Positions 48,206 to 62,420 of a stretch of DNA of 64,000 bases are shown one piece after another. How positions within the stretch are numbered: the first letter of the stretch is position 1; each line of letters starts with the position of its first letter. The position numbers and the translations under genes are program-made. The notes under the pieces are model-generated. The model saw only the letters and a program-made list of their open reading frames with translations. It ran no database searches and had not been told where the DNA came from. This DNA comes from Lactifluus volemus (Eukaryota > Basidiomycota > Agaricomycetes > Russulales > Russulaceae): positions 186,001 to 250,000 of the forward strand of contig WTXI01000035.1 in NCBI GenBank assembly GCA_022376515.1, given 5' to 3'.

Positions 48206-51200
48206 CTTAGAACTCTGACCTCGGTAGAGATTGCTCTACTGGTACTATTTCCATCGGTGCTATTGGTCCCAATGGTGACAGCAGGAGTCATTCCTTCGCG
48301 GTGCTGGTGCTTGAAGAACGTGAGTGGAGATTTGCCGAGAGGACGACTGAGGCTGCACGCGCAGAGTTTCTGAATAGTAGAGTAGGATTGAACAGGTTTG
48401 GAGCGGGAAAAGGAAGAAGTGGTGTGACGGAAAGATGGAAGATTGAAAACAAAATGATGAATGATAACTTATTACTAGTGGGCTGTACCACCCACGTGAC
48501 GTTCTTTTCGGAAAGGGCGCGCGCTTACTCATAAATCATCAACAACGCGGCTCCCTCGGACAGTCGGACTCCTCGGGGGTACTATTCTTGTGCGTCCGTA
48601 CGCCGTGTCGAAGAGCTAAACGAGAGGCGCTCCGGAAATATGGTCGCACGGGTGCTCATACCTATACTATCTATCTCGCCGAGGAAGTCCGCATATCTCC
48701 ATCCAATTATGCCGTGTATACCATAAGTTGATCACCCCGCAGATCTCCGTGAAGAAACGTTTAAGCATAGTACAGTGTTCCGCCTCGCGTTCCTCATCCG
48801 GGAGTTTCCTGACTCAGCCTGAGCATTTCTTTGTTCGCCCACTGTTCAGTCCTCGCACCTTTGTGTCAGCACCAGCCACGATTACGACCACGACACCGAT
48901 ATTGCAGCAGGCGCACTCGACGTCTACTTTATACTGGCACAGCACCCATGCGCATCATGGTTCCCGCGTTGCTCCCATCGTGCAGTTTGCATCTTGACAC
49001 ATCGTTACATTTATCCTGTGGTGTGCTCCGAGTGCGCGAGGAGATGGACCCGTAAATTGTGCCGGGCACGCAATCGCAATCACCACCATCACCACCATCA
49101 CCGCGGCGTGAAGGCGATGCGTTCACCACTTCTCCCGCCTCTCATTTTACCATCGTTCATGGGGAAGGTGATTGATGGCGGCGCGAGCTTCGCCCTTCTC
49201 ACTGATCTAATGTAACCTTATGAAGGGAAATATGGAGTGTCAGTATATCGACGGAGTTGTGTCCTCAGATTGAGTAAATTCTCATGGAGACGGTATCATC
49301 GTGAGATGCAGACTATCACTCGGAGTACCCTGGCCTTAGGCTTCCGTCGGCTGTGATTTCGGCACCACAATACCATATATAGGTTCGGTTATAATACGAC
49401 ACGCTAATTGTGAGAGGTAGTACCTGATATAAGTATGATACTGCAAACATATTGAGCTGAGACTGCGCCAAGATGAAGAAACCGACCTGTGTAATCTCGT
49501 CCCATGTGAAGTTCTGACCGGGAAGGGGCGTGTCCTGCTCTTGCGTGCGGTCGTGGCTCCGAGTCGACCAGGCTTGTTCTCACACCATCCATCTAAGCTT
49601 CCGTTGTCTCCTATCCTTTGCCCCGCCCCCCTTTCCCAGGGCGGTGATACTGCGGATAACTATGAAGAAGAGTAGCGCTGTACCGTGACATCCTCCCGGA
49701 GGTTTGGAAGTGAGTTCGGTAGAGTTAGAGGGAGCGAGAGAGGAGGGAGAAGAGGTTTCGAGGCACAAGACAGATGACAGCGATGGGAAGCACCTCAGTC
49801 GTGAGGCAACCGAGACAAGAGGCAGAGGCGCCGCAAGAATGAGCTAAGGATGTTTGGGGACTTGGAGACAAACACAAGCCTGAGAACGAAAAAAGGGGCT
49901 GCAGCGATCTGCGGTGCCTTCCACAAGTACGTATATACGGCCTTCGAATACTCGAGCCTGTGATAATAGCGCGTAAAGTACGGACTTTGAGGTAAAAGTC
50001 GAACTATCCGGATGCGAAAACCACGGGTGGGGAGGTAAACAGAGCCAGGGAGAGGTTACGAGGCCCCCTACAAAAAGGTAGGGGTACAAGGATGAACCGA
50101 GGCAAGAACGCGAGACCGAAGAAAGCGCAGTAAGAATAATCGAGTGCGTGCACCCCCAGTGGAAACACGTGGGGTGTGGTACGGCCAGGTGCGGTCTCTC
50201 GAAAGAAAGTAGAAGGCATGCCACGGAGAGATTATGGTATCGAGGGAAGAAAAGAAAGTGCGAGTAATATCAAGATCAAAATGGAAGCGGATAGACACGA
50301 GGCACGTAGCAGTAACAAAGGCGATAAGCGAAGAATACATGCGGCACCATGCCCGAGGCACAGAGTGGCCGTGGCTGTGTTGGCGTCGGCGCGCGCGAAA
50401 GGGAAAGGTGGGATAGCCTGGTGCACCGACAATCCAGCCTGAGGGTCTTTCACGATGACGATGTGAGATTGGATGAGGAGACGAAAGAAAACGGGTGGTT
50501 TTAAGAGCAGCAGTGGTTATCAAAGGAAGGTTTAGCCCGATCAACGCATCGACGGTGATTCGGTGAACTTTTGCAATTAGCCGACAACAACAGAGGGCCC
50601 ATTTGTAGTTTATGCGGCCAGAGGGATGGCCTGAGAGTTACCAAGAGGGCGCTGTCAATCGAAGTAGATTCGGGGTGCCCTTTCGTCCAGAATTTCGGAG
50701 GACACAGTCACGGTATCGAAAGTGCCGCCAGTCGAGGTGGATTACCAAATGCTGACTGAGAAACGGTGTATGTCATGATTCTAGACTACTACGCCATTCT
50801 TATGGAAACGGGTCATGGAAGCTCCTTGTACTAAAGAGGCCTGGCACTGTGCCAACAACTTGAAAAACCTATTGCAGGACATGTCACGGCAATTAGTGCC
50901 TGCGGCGATATCCGATTCAGTCGCCAACATCCGATCCGATTATTAGTCGGTGCAACGGGCCAATGAGGTTTCGATGAGGCTTGGCTCGGCAAGACTTGGA
51001 TAGCGCCAATCATTTCAGCTTCCTAAGATTCCATGATTGTTTGCAACTGGCGCGCAGGTTCTTGACCAGAATTTCTCGCCACAGCCGGGGTCTTTCCTTG
51101 TGCCTTCAATCGAATGCCCAGATTTCCTAGACTGATGATATACTTTTCTCTCTCTTGAACTTGTCGCCTTCCTACAGTAGGAGAGCGGCTCGCCGGAACT

Positions 51201-51614
51201 GTATCTTGGACCGCCCGGACATTTCCATCACAAATAACGTAAATAACGTAAAGCGTACCGTGAGGGAACACCTCACGAGGTCTTCGTTACTCTACCATTC
51301 GCCCGTTATTTTCGCACTACATGTAAACTCCACCGGCGTGAGGATTCCGTCTACTCGTAGTCGGAACATTCGAGTTGTGTCTGTGCGGTTCAAGCTCATC
51401 GATGGATCCGAACTTCAAGCTATAGGTTTCTTCAAGTGTTGGACTGAGTAATCCATGGTTATTACCGACGGACTGCCGTCGCACTTCTATGTCGCGCGGT
51501 GAGTGTTATATAGGTCTGTCGTCTCTGTCGAGTTAGGTACTCAGTCGGGTGAAATTGCATTCATCCTTTTTATTCTCCCAAAGGTCTCAGCCCCGTCTTT
51601 GTCTGGGGTGGATC
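48206..51614. other. Long stretch without recognisable genes
   Basis: The first few hundred bases should hold the TRR1 promoter. Between about 49.6 and 50.5 kb the plus strand is purine-rich. That makes long but low-complexity frames on the minus strand (for example 50068-50544), which I take to be composition artefacts. A CACCATCACCACCATCACC run near 49084 is a simple repeat. No gene supported. Confidence 0.45.
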
Positions 51615-52144
51615 ATGACTGTCGAAACATCTTTGCACCACATCCCCGTTCTTATCCTCCGTTTCCCTTTCTCAACCTTCGTCACTCAATGCTCAATTCT
51701 ATTGGCCGGCGTGTGTGCGCTTGTGCAGGCTCGAAGTACGGCTACAGTAAGTCCGGACCCCGTGTCTTGCTATGCGTTCCTGCGCCAAGAAACGCCAGCC
51801 TGCAATTCTGCCATTGTAATTGGCCGTACTGTTGAGGTCGTTTCACTACACATTGACTCTCCCCCAGTTTTCCCAAGTACCTCGTAGTTGTGCCAATGGC
51901 CCGCAGAGCCACGATCATCAACATTATGGCGCTCTGCGGGTCGTGTTCTGGGTTCTGCTATGTGATACTATCCTTGAGTCTTGGCTACCCTGACTTCATA
52001 GGCGTATATGCAACCCCAATCCCTTGCTCCCGTGTTTCATTCGAGCATTCATCAAGCAGTGTACTTATTTCTCTTGGTGGTGTTCTGGATACCTCTCGCA
52101 GGGAAGCTTCGACAAGCCCAGACCACCCAGCATCCCTGCCATAA
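51615..52144 (+). CDS. Possible further small membrane protein (exon structure unresolved)
   Basis: The frame from 51615 begins MTVETSLHHIPVLILRFPFS and has a signal-like hydrophobic run (STFVTQCSILLAGVCALVQA), ending near a perfect GTAAGT donor at 51749. Downstream are two candidate membrane segments: INIMALCGSCSGFCYVILSL in the frame ending at 52144, and AVYLFLLVVFWIPLAGKLRQ near 52058, which is followed by basic residues as in the family at 40.6 kb. I could not find one splice pattern joining them all in frame, so this is a candidate locus only. Confidence 0.3.
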
Positions 52145-55100
52145 GCTAGACAACCACCGCAGTTTATCCATTAGTAATAGACAATTCCAAACATCCCGGA
52201 CTCGGAAATAGCCTCTGGAAGACTCGTCAAGGGCGCGCTTAAGCCTAATTATCACGACGAATCACGTACTGTATGCGCGTCCAAGGTTTGTTGGCGGCAG
52301 ATGCCGAATCGACATAGCATATGTATTGTGCGCGTAAATGCCTTGTCGAAATTTCCTCGGACAAGCGGGAAAGTTTATGAAAGCTGCGGGCGTCAATCGG
52401 GGCCCTGAACATCCTCATGTCATGAGACCTGCCAGTGGTCAGCATTCCCATGCCTCCGACTTTCACTCCGCTCAGTTGCGCGGACGCTTTCGGCCTCAAT
52501 TCTGGTTATGAAGTGTAGTCACGCCTGTGTAGCTTTAGCCTGAGTGCCTCCGTACCGCATTTCCATACCTATCTATCATCCCCACAGTACGGTCAGGTGT
52601 GGTGGCAGTACGAGGAAGACGGCTCTGTGGATTCGGAGCCGCCTCGGCCAGACCTGTGGTACGTGGATGTACACTGGAGTTCTGTCTCTGCCCAAACTGT
52701 CAAGTTCCTGGTGATCGTAAGGAGAATGGGGGCTGTTACCTCTCGCCACCACACGACGGATCAAGTGGTGGTTGAGTGGATCAACATCGAGATCATAAAA
52801 GGGTGGTTAGCTGCTTCATGCAGAGTGATTGGAGTCGTTGTCCACAAACGATTCCCATGAGACCTTATCCGAGGTGATCAGGGCCTGGCGCCGCAAGTTG
52901 CCACCGCCAAGCCCGAACAAAACATCAGCCAGATTTCCAAGATAAACGTCCCAACATGGCCTGACAGCCACACTTTCCGCCGTCTTGGCGTGTTGGGGAT
53001 ATCCGGTATCCAGGACACTCACGTCGCCACCATTTTCGGAGTTATGCATATGCGAATTGCTATATATGCACAGGTTTGGGCGCCAGATAGCATGCCCGCC
53101 GGACGGCCACGCTGCCTCGCCAACTGGAGGTTTGATTGGACCGGGCTATAGTCATCGAATGCATTCGCAATTCGAACCTTTGGTACTTTACTTAAACTTT
53201 CGCCGGCACCCACGGGATCAGGATGATTGTTTACTCGCGGCTGTCGCCGAGGGACAGCCTTGTTCGATCGGTGCAATGTAGTAGTGTTCTCAGAAGTCAG
53301 TCAATTCTACTAGGAGCGACGCCATGAGGGCCGGGGAAACTTGTTGAATGTATCACGTTGCCCCACTTCTTCTTGGTCTGAAATTTCTTGAAGCGCTGAC
53401 ATGTTGCTGCACCAGTTGTAATGAACACGGATATGCATGGCGGCCAGATTCGCCAGGGCTCAAAGAAGCTAGTCGCCATGTTTAGCCAAGGATGTGGTCA
53501 AACCTCTTCTGTCGCGTTAGCTATGAACCGGACTATGTTTCGTAACCAGTGCACGAACGATACACATGACACGGGGGCAATCGGGGCAACCACTGCTGCA
53601 AGGTTACCGCCGACGTCAGCGCTTCCTAGTATCTTACCACCGCCGTAACTTAATGATTCAAATATCATCTATGGGACGATCGACGTTAGATATATCCAAA
53701 TTTGTGACAAAGTGGAGTAAGGGAAACGAAACAGGAGGGGCGAAATTGTATACAAATGATCTAACGCTTTCGGAAAATTACCGTGGCAGGACACACGCCT
53801 CCTGTACATCTTGTGGAAGGTGGCGAGCCGAGTACCAGTGTCATGTATAATGATCTCACTGGAGACTGGAATTGGCCCGAACACGGTTGGTACTCGGAGA
53901 ATCGCGCGCGCGCTCCTTTGCACTTGCGGCATTTTCCACGCAGATGCAAACCAGGGATTTGGCTCATTGCAAGCGCCAGCGATTTCATCCTCTGGCAGTG
54001 ATACAGTATTTGTTGGCGCTTAATAAAGTCTAGGTGCTACCACTTGGCTGTGCGACGACTGAGTTATTAATAAGATGACATTATCTTGAGTAGGCTAGTG
54101 CGTTCCGCGTAGCAAATTCAACTACAAATTGAAATACAAGCCTAGATTACTTTACTTAGAGGAAAATACAGAATCGCTTGAAATTATGAGTAACTTATAC
54201 TGGTACGATACTAGTAAATATGAAAAATGGGGCTCTGTAAGAGCAGCAGCGATCGCATAACACTGATAAACAGTCGCACAAGTCGAGACAATTCGTTGGG
54301 CGCTTATTGTTATTCGGGACCTGCCGTCGAAAAAATTTCCGCCGTCGTACCTCAGTGACATGTAGATGGCCCAAGAAGTGCCCCTGAGCTGTCTACAGTG
54401 CAATTTTCGATGATTTCTTCAACCCACGGCCGCACTCTCTTGCCCTCTGGGGTTAGACAGCACCGTGGCATTTTCTGCCGGTGGACTCTGATTGGCAGGT
54501 AGCTCGCCTAAATGACGGAGCGTCACATTTGTCTGTGCTGTGCTACACGTTCCGAGTCCACGACTTTGGAACCCTCACACGTCTGGATGGTGTGTCGGAT
54601 CTTGTGACTTGAAATCCATCGTGAATGGGTATCACCTGTTCTCCCTTCAAGTTGCTGTTTGTCTCGTTCGCTTTCCGTGTCTGCGGTTCTCCGCGGATGC
54701 GATTTCTATATTTTAGAGGAGAGTGATAACCCATGACAGTGGTCTACCCCGATGGTACGACGGGCGTAGTGTTTATAGGGACCAGGCTGCTTGCTAATCT
54801 TTTTTTGTTACAGCTGACCTAAATTTGGGGACACGGGCGTCAGATGAACTGACAGTCAGGGCCAGTCAGACGCCAGAAGTGAGATGATTGAGGGCAAAAG
54901 CCGGGACTCAGTGGCGCTTGTGAAAAACGGAGATGGCCGCGGTCAGCTGCCTGTGCGCAGTGGTGCCAACCAGCGCTCTGATCCATGCTCAGCATCCTGC
55001 TGCCATCCGCGTGGGCCGTGTATTGGTGACGAAGATGTTGTCTCAAATTTAAAGTACCGCCATGTTGTCGGTTTTAAAGGACACAGGAACGGTATCGTCT

Positions 55101-55240
55101 GAAATTCTAAGTACTGCCTCTGCCGTCATGTTGTCGGTTTTAAAGAGCATCCGTCCCACTTTCCCATAAGAATCCCATGCACCTTCACCCTTTGTCTAAC
55201 CCCCCACCTCACCCCTTAATTCTTTTTAACCTACTGTGAC
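52145..55240. other. Intergenic, possible decayed coding traces
   Basis: Minus-strand frames at 52816-53049 (contains VLFGLGGGNLRRQALITSDK) and 53019-53276 (YSPVQSNLQLARQRGRPAG) overlap and look more protein-like than background, but no family, start or splice pattern could be fixed. The plus-strand frame 52597-52860 is unassigned. The remainder has only short frames. Confidence 0.25.
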
Positions 55241-55674
55241 ATGACTACGCCAATTGCTACCACGCAATCCAACCCTGCCGTCACTTCATCCATCACAAAA
55301 TGGATGCTCGCTGGTTCTGGAGGTATACTTGCCGCCCCGTGCTGGCTGCTTCGCCAAGGCTGACTCGCATTTGATTACTTTCAGTACTTTTCCTCGTCGC
55401 CATGTGCACCTTCTTACACCTCGCCTACCGCCGCAAAGCAGAGAGGGCACCGTCATCGGAGGAAGGTCGAGTTCGGCCGTCGCCACCGCGTGTCCACCCA
55501 CCAAGGACGAAAGTTTCCCTTCCCGCGTCGGGCGTGCACAGAAGCCATGTTTGCCGGAAAGGCTCACCATCTCACAAGTTAGTGCCGTCAGCTTCGAGCT
55601 CGATGCATGCCCAGGCCCAAATCCTGGGGAATACTGCACCTTCCAGTGGTTCCGGTTCAGAGATTGACAAATAG
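55241..55674 (+). CDS. Small single-pass membrane protein (two exons)
   Basis: The exons are 55241-55322 and 55385-55674; 123 aa, with one phase-1 intron of 62 nt (GTATAC donor, TTTCAG acceptor). The N-terminus is Thr/Ser-rich (MTTPIATTQSNPAVTSSITK). The intron falls inside the single membrane segment WMLAGSGVLFLVAMCTFLHL, which is followed by AYRRKAERAP. The tail is Ser/Pro/Arg-rich. There is no signal peptide, so a signal-anchor topology is likely. Like the genes at 37.2, 40.6 and 43.7 kb it has a phase-1 intron at the membrane segment, but the second intron is missing. Confidence 0.55.
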
Positions 55675-55932
55675 TTGTACTTGTAGATTTGTTAATTCGA
55701 CGAGATTGACGTTGAATGATTAGATTAGATAAATAAATCACGCTGCTTTTTTTATCTGGGAATATTTGTCATCCTTGGTGGCGTGGAAGTTAGGGTTAAG
55801 GTTAAAGTCCACAGTCACCGTCGCTGTCATTGCTATTGACTCTCTCAGCGACGGATCCCTAATCCTTTCACCTTTTCCTATAGCGCAACGATATACCAAT
55901 CTTATCCGTTAGTAAGATCTGTTGCCTGAACG

Positions 55933-57503
55933 ATGGCTATGTCTCCTACCACTAAAAAAGCCATCATTGACGGTGAGTGAGTTCAGAGTTATCGAGAGCT
56001 CCCATCACACGCTTATGTTTCTGGATAGTGGCACTATTCCTGGCATCACAGGTGAGTCAAGGCCCATATAAATGGAAGTAGAGATCTTACAAGAGTCTTG
56101 TAGGCGGCTGCCTGGTATACCATTAACGTCAGTTTCACTTCTCATTCGTAAATTGAGGCTTCATTGATGTTTCTAGTGGCTGATTAATTCATATGGACAT
56201 GAGGCACCCAAGGAAGTCAAGGCGAAACCGATGGAAGCGCTAAAGAGGCTAGGACACGAGAAACTGAAATTGGATGAATACGAAAGTACGTTCACGTATT
56301 TTGCTTACGCTTGTTACGAACTTCCCATATTTTTCCAGAACGAATCGCATCTGAGGTGGTCCATCCAGACGATATTGATGTTACCTTCTCGGGTATGCCT
56401 TGCATCTGAACATTTTTGGCACGTCTTCACCTCGACTGCGCATGGTAGAAATCGGAGGTCTAGAAGATATCATATCTTCGTTACAGGAAACCATCATCAT
56501 CCCGCTCTATTTCGTTCATCAGCTTCCTTACTAGCAGCACCCAAGGGTGTGCTTCTTTATGGGCCGGGTGTGGTAAAACGATGCTCGCCAAAGCCCTCGC
56601 GAAGGAGTCTGGCGCCACCTTCATCAACATTGCGGCATCCGTCTTGACAAATAAATGGTTCGGCGAGTCGAATAAGCTAGTCGCAGGATTGTTCAGCTTA
56701 GCGCGGAAGACGCAGCCTAGCATTATCTTCATAGATGAAATCGACTCTTTCCTACGTGAGCGGAGTAAGGGTGACCACGAAGTCACCGCAATGATGAAGG
56801 CAGAATTCATGACGTATGTTCATCCTCTCTGAATATGGTACCTGTTTCTTGATGTTCATTTCAGCCTATGGGATGGCCTTCTCTCGGGCTCAGATCGGAT
56901 ATTAGTCCTGGGTGCCACGAACAGGATTCAGGATATCGATTCAGCATTCCTTAGGCGAATGCCAAGCCAATTTACTCTCCCCTTGCCTGATGCCGCGCAG
57001 CGCGAGAAGATACTTTCATTGGTAAGTCGAATTCCGTGTACCTTTTTGAATTCATGTAGGGCATATTACAGAACCCGAAGCTTTCTCCGGCAACGCTCTA
57101 TTCCATTCCCCCTCACTCCTCACTACACCTATACTTTGTATGACTAACTGGCATTCATCCCAGATGCTCAGAGATGTACCCCTTTCCCCCAACTTTCCTA
57201 TGCGACTTTTGGCCGAGTATTCTAAGGGAAAATCTGGATCGGATTTAAAGGAGCTATGTCGAAATGCCGCAATGTTACCTGTCCGTGAGCTTGTCCGCAA
57301 GGCTCATGGGGACGTCGCCCAGCTTGCGCGTGGTCAAGGAGTACGTTCCTTTTTTTTTCACTCGGTTGATTCATTTGTTCTTACATGTCCCGCCACAGGC
57401 CTTCGATCTGCGTCCGCTCACGTTTGAGGACTTCTTTGAACCAGACGACATCTCGACGCCTGTTAACGTTAGGCTAAGCCAAAGTATAGAGCCATTGGAT
57501 TGA
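55933..57503 (+). pseudogene. MSP1: Msp1/ATAD1-type mitochondrial AAA ATPase, broken copy
   Basis: The nine exons are 55933-55972, 56029-56051, 56104-56127, 56177-56285, 56339-56392, 56449-56813, 56865-57021, 57164-57340 and 57399-57503. The N-terminal anchor is VALFLASQAAAWYTINWLI, then [15 protein letters not shown]. Downstream are [14 protein letters not shown] (Walker B), LVLGATNR and DAAQREKI. Msp1 sits in the outer mitochondrial membrane and extracts mislocalised tail-anchored proteins. Compared with the mirrored copy, this gene lacks 13 nt at about 56497 (between direct CCCGCT repeats) and 4 nt inside the Walker A codons near 56564 (YGPPGCGKT destroyed). The first deletion brings a TAG at 56532-56534, so only ~111 aa could be made. 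The downstream exons remain clean, so loss is recent. Confidence 0.88.
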
Positions 57504-57952
57504 TCTATACATAGATGATGCTTTACGCGTACTTTACTCGGAAATAATGTGCTTGTCGCCATGTGGTGTGCCCGCACTCGCTTCTGCCAGGCTAATTCAT
57601 CTGTGACACCCCTTACGCAAACGGGTAGGCTTTCATGCCATTCAGTTCCTGGCGAAGACTATGTGATTGGTAAAAACGTAGCAAATGCAAGAGCAAATGC
57701 AACAGATTTGCCTCCATCTCGGTTTCTTGACAACCTGGCGGAGGCCCTTTGGGAGGCAATCAAATACTTCTGCTTGGCCAGCACAAAGCACCTGCAGCTT
57801 TTCCCCAGGGAAAAGCAGCATGACCTTGCTTGGATGCATGGAAGGCATCAAATGTTCATCGCGAGGCGATCTCTGGATTATGCGCTCCTAGGAACACGTG
57901 GTCGAACACGTGACAAATGACGTAATGTAGCCAGCACACACATGAGCTACTG
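56396..57952 (+). repeat. Left arm of a large inverted duplication
   Basis: This segment is repeated in reverse orientation at 62421-64000. It spans MSP1 exons 6-9 and about 450 bp beyond the stop. Homology ends sharply near CATGAGCTA on the spacer side; on the other side the right arm runs to the window edge. A 123-aa frame (57549-57920) occurs in both arms, but I could pick out at least five amino-acid differences between the arms, and it lies just 3' of MSP1, so I read it as non-coding. Confidence 0.9.
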
Positions 57953-59189
57953 TACAACGAGAAAACCAACGGGAATATTACCGAGCATCCTCTCCTCGCC
58001 GAGTTCGCGCCTTGCAAATCTGCGAATAATGTTCTTGTTACACTTCACCTGCAAGACCAGGCTATCTGTGCAAGTGGCTCCGAGAGTCTGACAAAGTGGC
58101 TCGCGTCAACGGTACATGTTCTATGCGCTTCTTTTGTCATTCATTGGTCAGGGCAACGGCCTCGTGAGTAGTGTCATATTCTTCTTTTGGAGCCGGCTAT
58201 GTTCCCGCCAGCAAACGCGATTTTTTTTTTACCGCTGGAATTAGAGCTCTCCTCTTCGTTGGTCGGTGCGATCATGACAAAAGAGGTCAAGAAACCAGCA
58301 GCAAGTGAATTTTTCCTTGCAAGGTATATCACGATTGACTTGAATTACGTTCCTTCAGTGAGATATTTGAAAACCCTGGCTGGGAACCGAAAAATCGACC
58401 ACGCGGTGCTACAAAAATTGAATACACTGACGCGGGAGGAGGCCCGGATGGCCATTTTGTACTAGCTGTTGTCCCTTGCGGAGTTCAGGCATCTTTTATA
58501 AGAAACCAGCTTCGCGAGAATCTTTGAACATCGCTTTCTCATCCGGATGAGCGTGTTGACAGGGACAACATCAAAACCGTTCCACTGCCGCTCCTCCACA
58601 TATCAGGTGCTTTTTGTGTATATAACTCTTTAATAGATCCACATCTACCTCCTACTAGTACAGGTGTCTATATCTTTCACACGGCACAAACTCGAGAAGG
58701 ATTTTCAAAAATTTCAAAAGCCTACTCTCCACGATAGCTCAAAATTCTTTTGCGGGGCCTGAATGAGGTAGTAACCCGGCGACACAACTGATTTTGGTAG
58801 ATCTCATTCCTTCACCTGTGTTCAAGTTCTTACGACTTGCCCACCCTGTGTCGACAACCAGCAGAATCGGTAAGCGACTACCTTATTAATTAGAAAGTCG
58901 AGAACCTGATACTCATATGAGGCAAGCAGGTGACTGGCTTGGATGAACGAGCGAGTCAAGTCGGATAGAAACCGTGGCGTGTCCGATTTCTTCGGGTTTC
59001 TATGCATCTTCACGATCTTCCATCGATTCGAATACAGTATTTGCGTTTCCTTACTTAGGCTGATGAACGTACCGCATTTCTGATTGCGCATGCCAACGTC
59101 GTACTACTTAAACGTCCCTGCTTCCTCCCAGTATTCTATCCCGTCGCTTTACCATCTGAGCTACAGCTCTCATCCAGCCCTCCTCAAGA
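57953..59189 (+). pseudogene. Spacer with a relic of a NACHT-ankyrin N-terminal region
   Basis: Within this stretch a frame at 58187-58465 ends RYLKTLAGNRKIDHAVLQKL then NTLTREEARMAI. I recall such a helical segment with an LTREEARMA-type motif from the region before NACHT in basidiomycete NACHT-ankyrin proteins (memory, untested). The frame stops right after it and no NACHT follows. The rest of the stretch has no gene. Confidence 0.35.
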
Positions 59190-61592
<2,403 letters not shown>

Positions 61593-61689
61593 GTTTGATA
61601 AGGAGAGTGTAAGGGAAATAGGCGAAGGAAGGCAAGGGGAAATGATGAGAGGGGAACACGAAGAGAGGAGAGAGGACAACCAGATTACT

Positions 61690-62028
61690 TGGAGTCTCGT
61701 GTTCGTACGTTTATCAATAAAGGCAATGCCGAAGTCGATCCTCGAACCGCCAATGGTCTGACTCCATTGCACCTAGCGGCTTCCTCGGGACATTGCGAGC
61801 TAGTTCGAATCTTGTTCGAGCACAATGCCGAAACTAACACGCAAGACAAGGACGGTTAGACAGCGCTGCACCGAGCGGCATCTTGACATTGTGCAATTAC
61901 TACTGGAGAATGACGCGTTCGTGCACGTGTGCGACAATTCCGGCCACATTCCATTCGATCGAGCTCTAGCTGAAGGGGAAGAAGAGATTGCACGATTCTT
62001 TTCTCAGTTTGTATCCAAGGAACAGTAG
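61690..62028 (+). pseudogene. Ankyrin-repeat relic
   Basis: Translation gives VRTFINKGNAEVDPRTANGL, TPLHLAASSGHCELVRILFE, HNAETNTQDKDG, then an in-frame TAG where W is expected, TALHRAAS, a frameshift, and HLDIVQLLLENDAFVHVCDN ending FSQFVSKEQ. These are two to three ankyrin repeats with a stop and an indel. They look like the C-terminal end of a plus-strand ankyrin protein, perhaps the same gene as the relic at 58.2 kb. Confidence 0.7.
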
Positions 62029-62420
62029 TACGATATCTGTGTGTAGGCCCAGATAGACCAATTGTTCGCGAAGAGTCTTTGATCGACCAGACAAATTGGC
62101 AGTAGCGAGAATACCGGAAGATCAAAACGCGAGATTTGACACCACGTTCCAGAAATTCCCGGTGAAACAAATGAGGAGACCACATGAGTAAAGGGAAGAT
62201 AAGTTGACTCGGATATGAGAGGTGCTTGATGCGTGCGACGAGTTAGTGCCGACTTTGCAGCTTACGTTGAGTAAAGGATGTCCTCAAATGGGCGGCCAAT
62301 TTTGGGCTTTCACGCCTCTTATTTTTCTACCGTGACCGTAAACGTAGATTCTCATCTCGGATGAATCACCTTCAAAAGAAAAATTAGGATAGCCATGAGT
62401 AACTGTAAATGAGAAGATCT
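62029..62420. other. Short spacer before the right arm
   Basis: No gene seen. Frames here are short and without features. Confidence 0.4.

Noticed and set aside
49080..49110. CAC/CAT run as a His-rich coding repeat
   Set aside because: A short simple repeat in a frame without other coding support.
50068..50544. 158-aa frame on the minus strand
   Set aside because: It lies in a purine-skewed stretch, where a pyrimidine-rich complement gives long Ser/Leu/Arg frames by composition alone.
57549..57920. 123-aa frame downstream of MSP1, present in both arms (also 62454-62825 on the minus strand)
   Set aside because: Conservation is explained by the recent duplication. At least five differences I could pick out between the arms change amino acids, so there is no sign of coding constraint.
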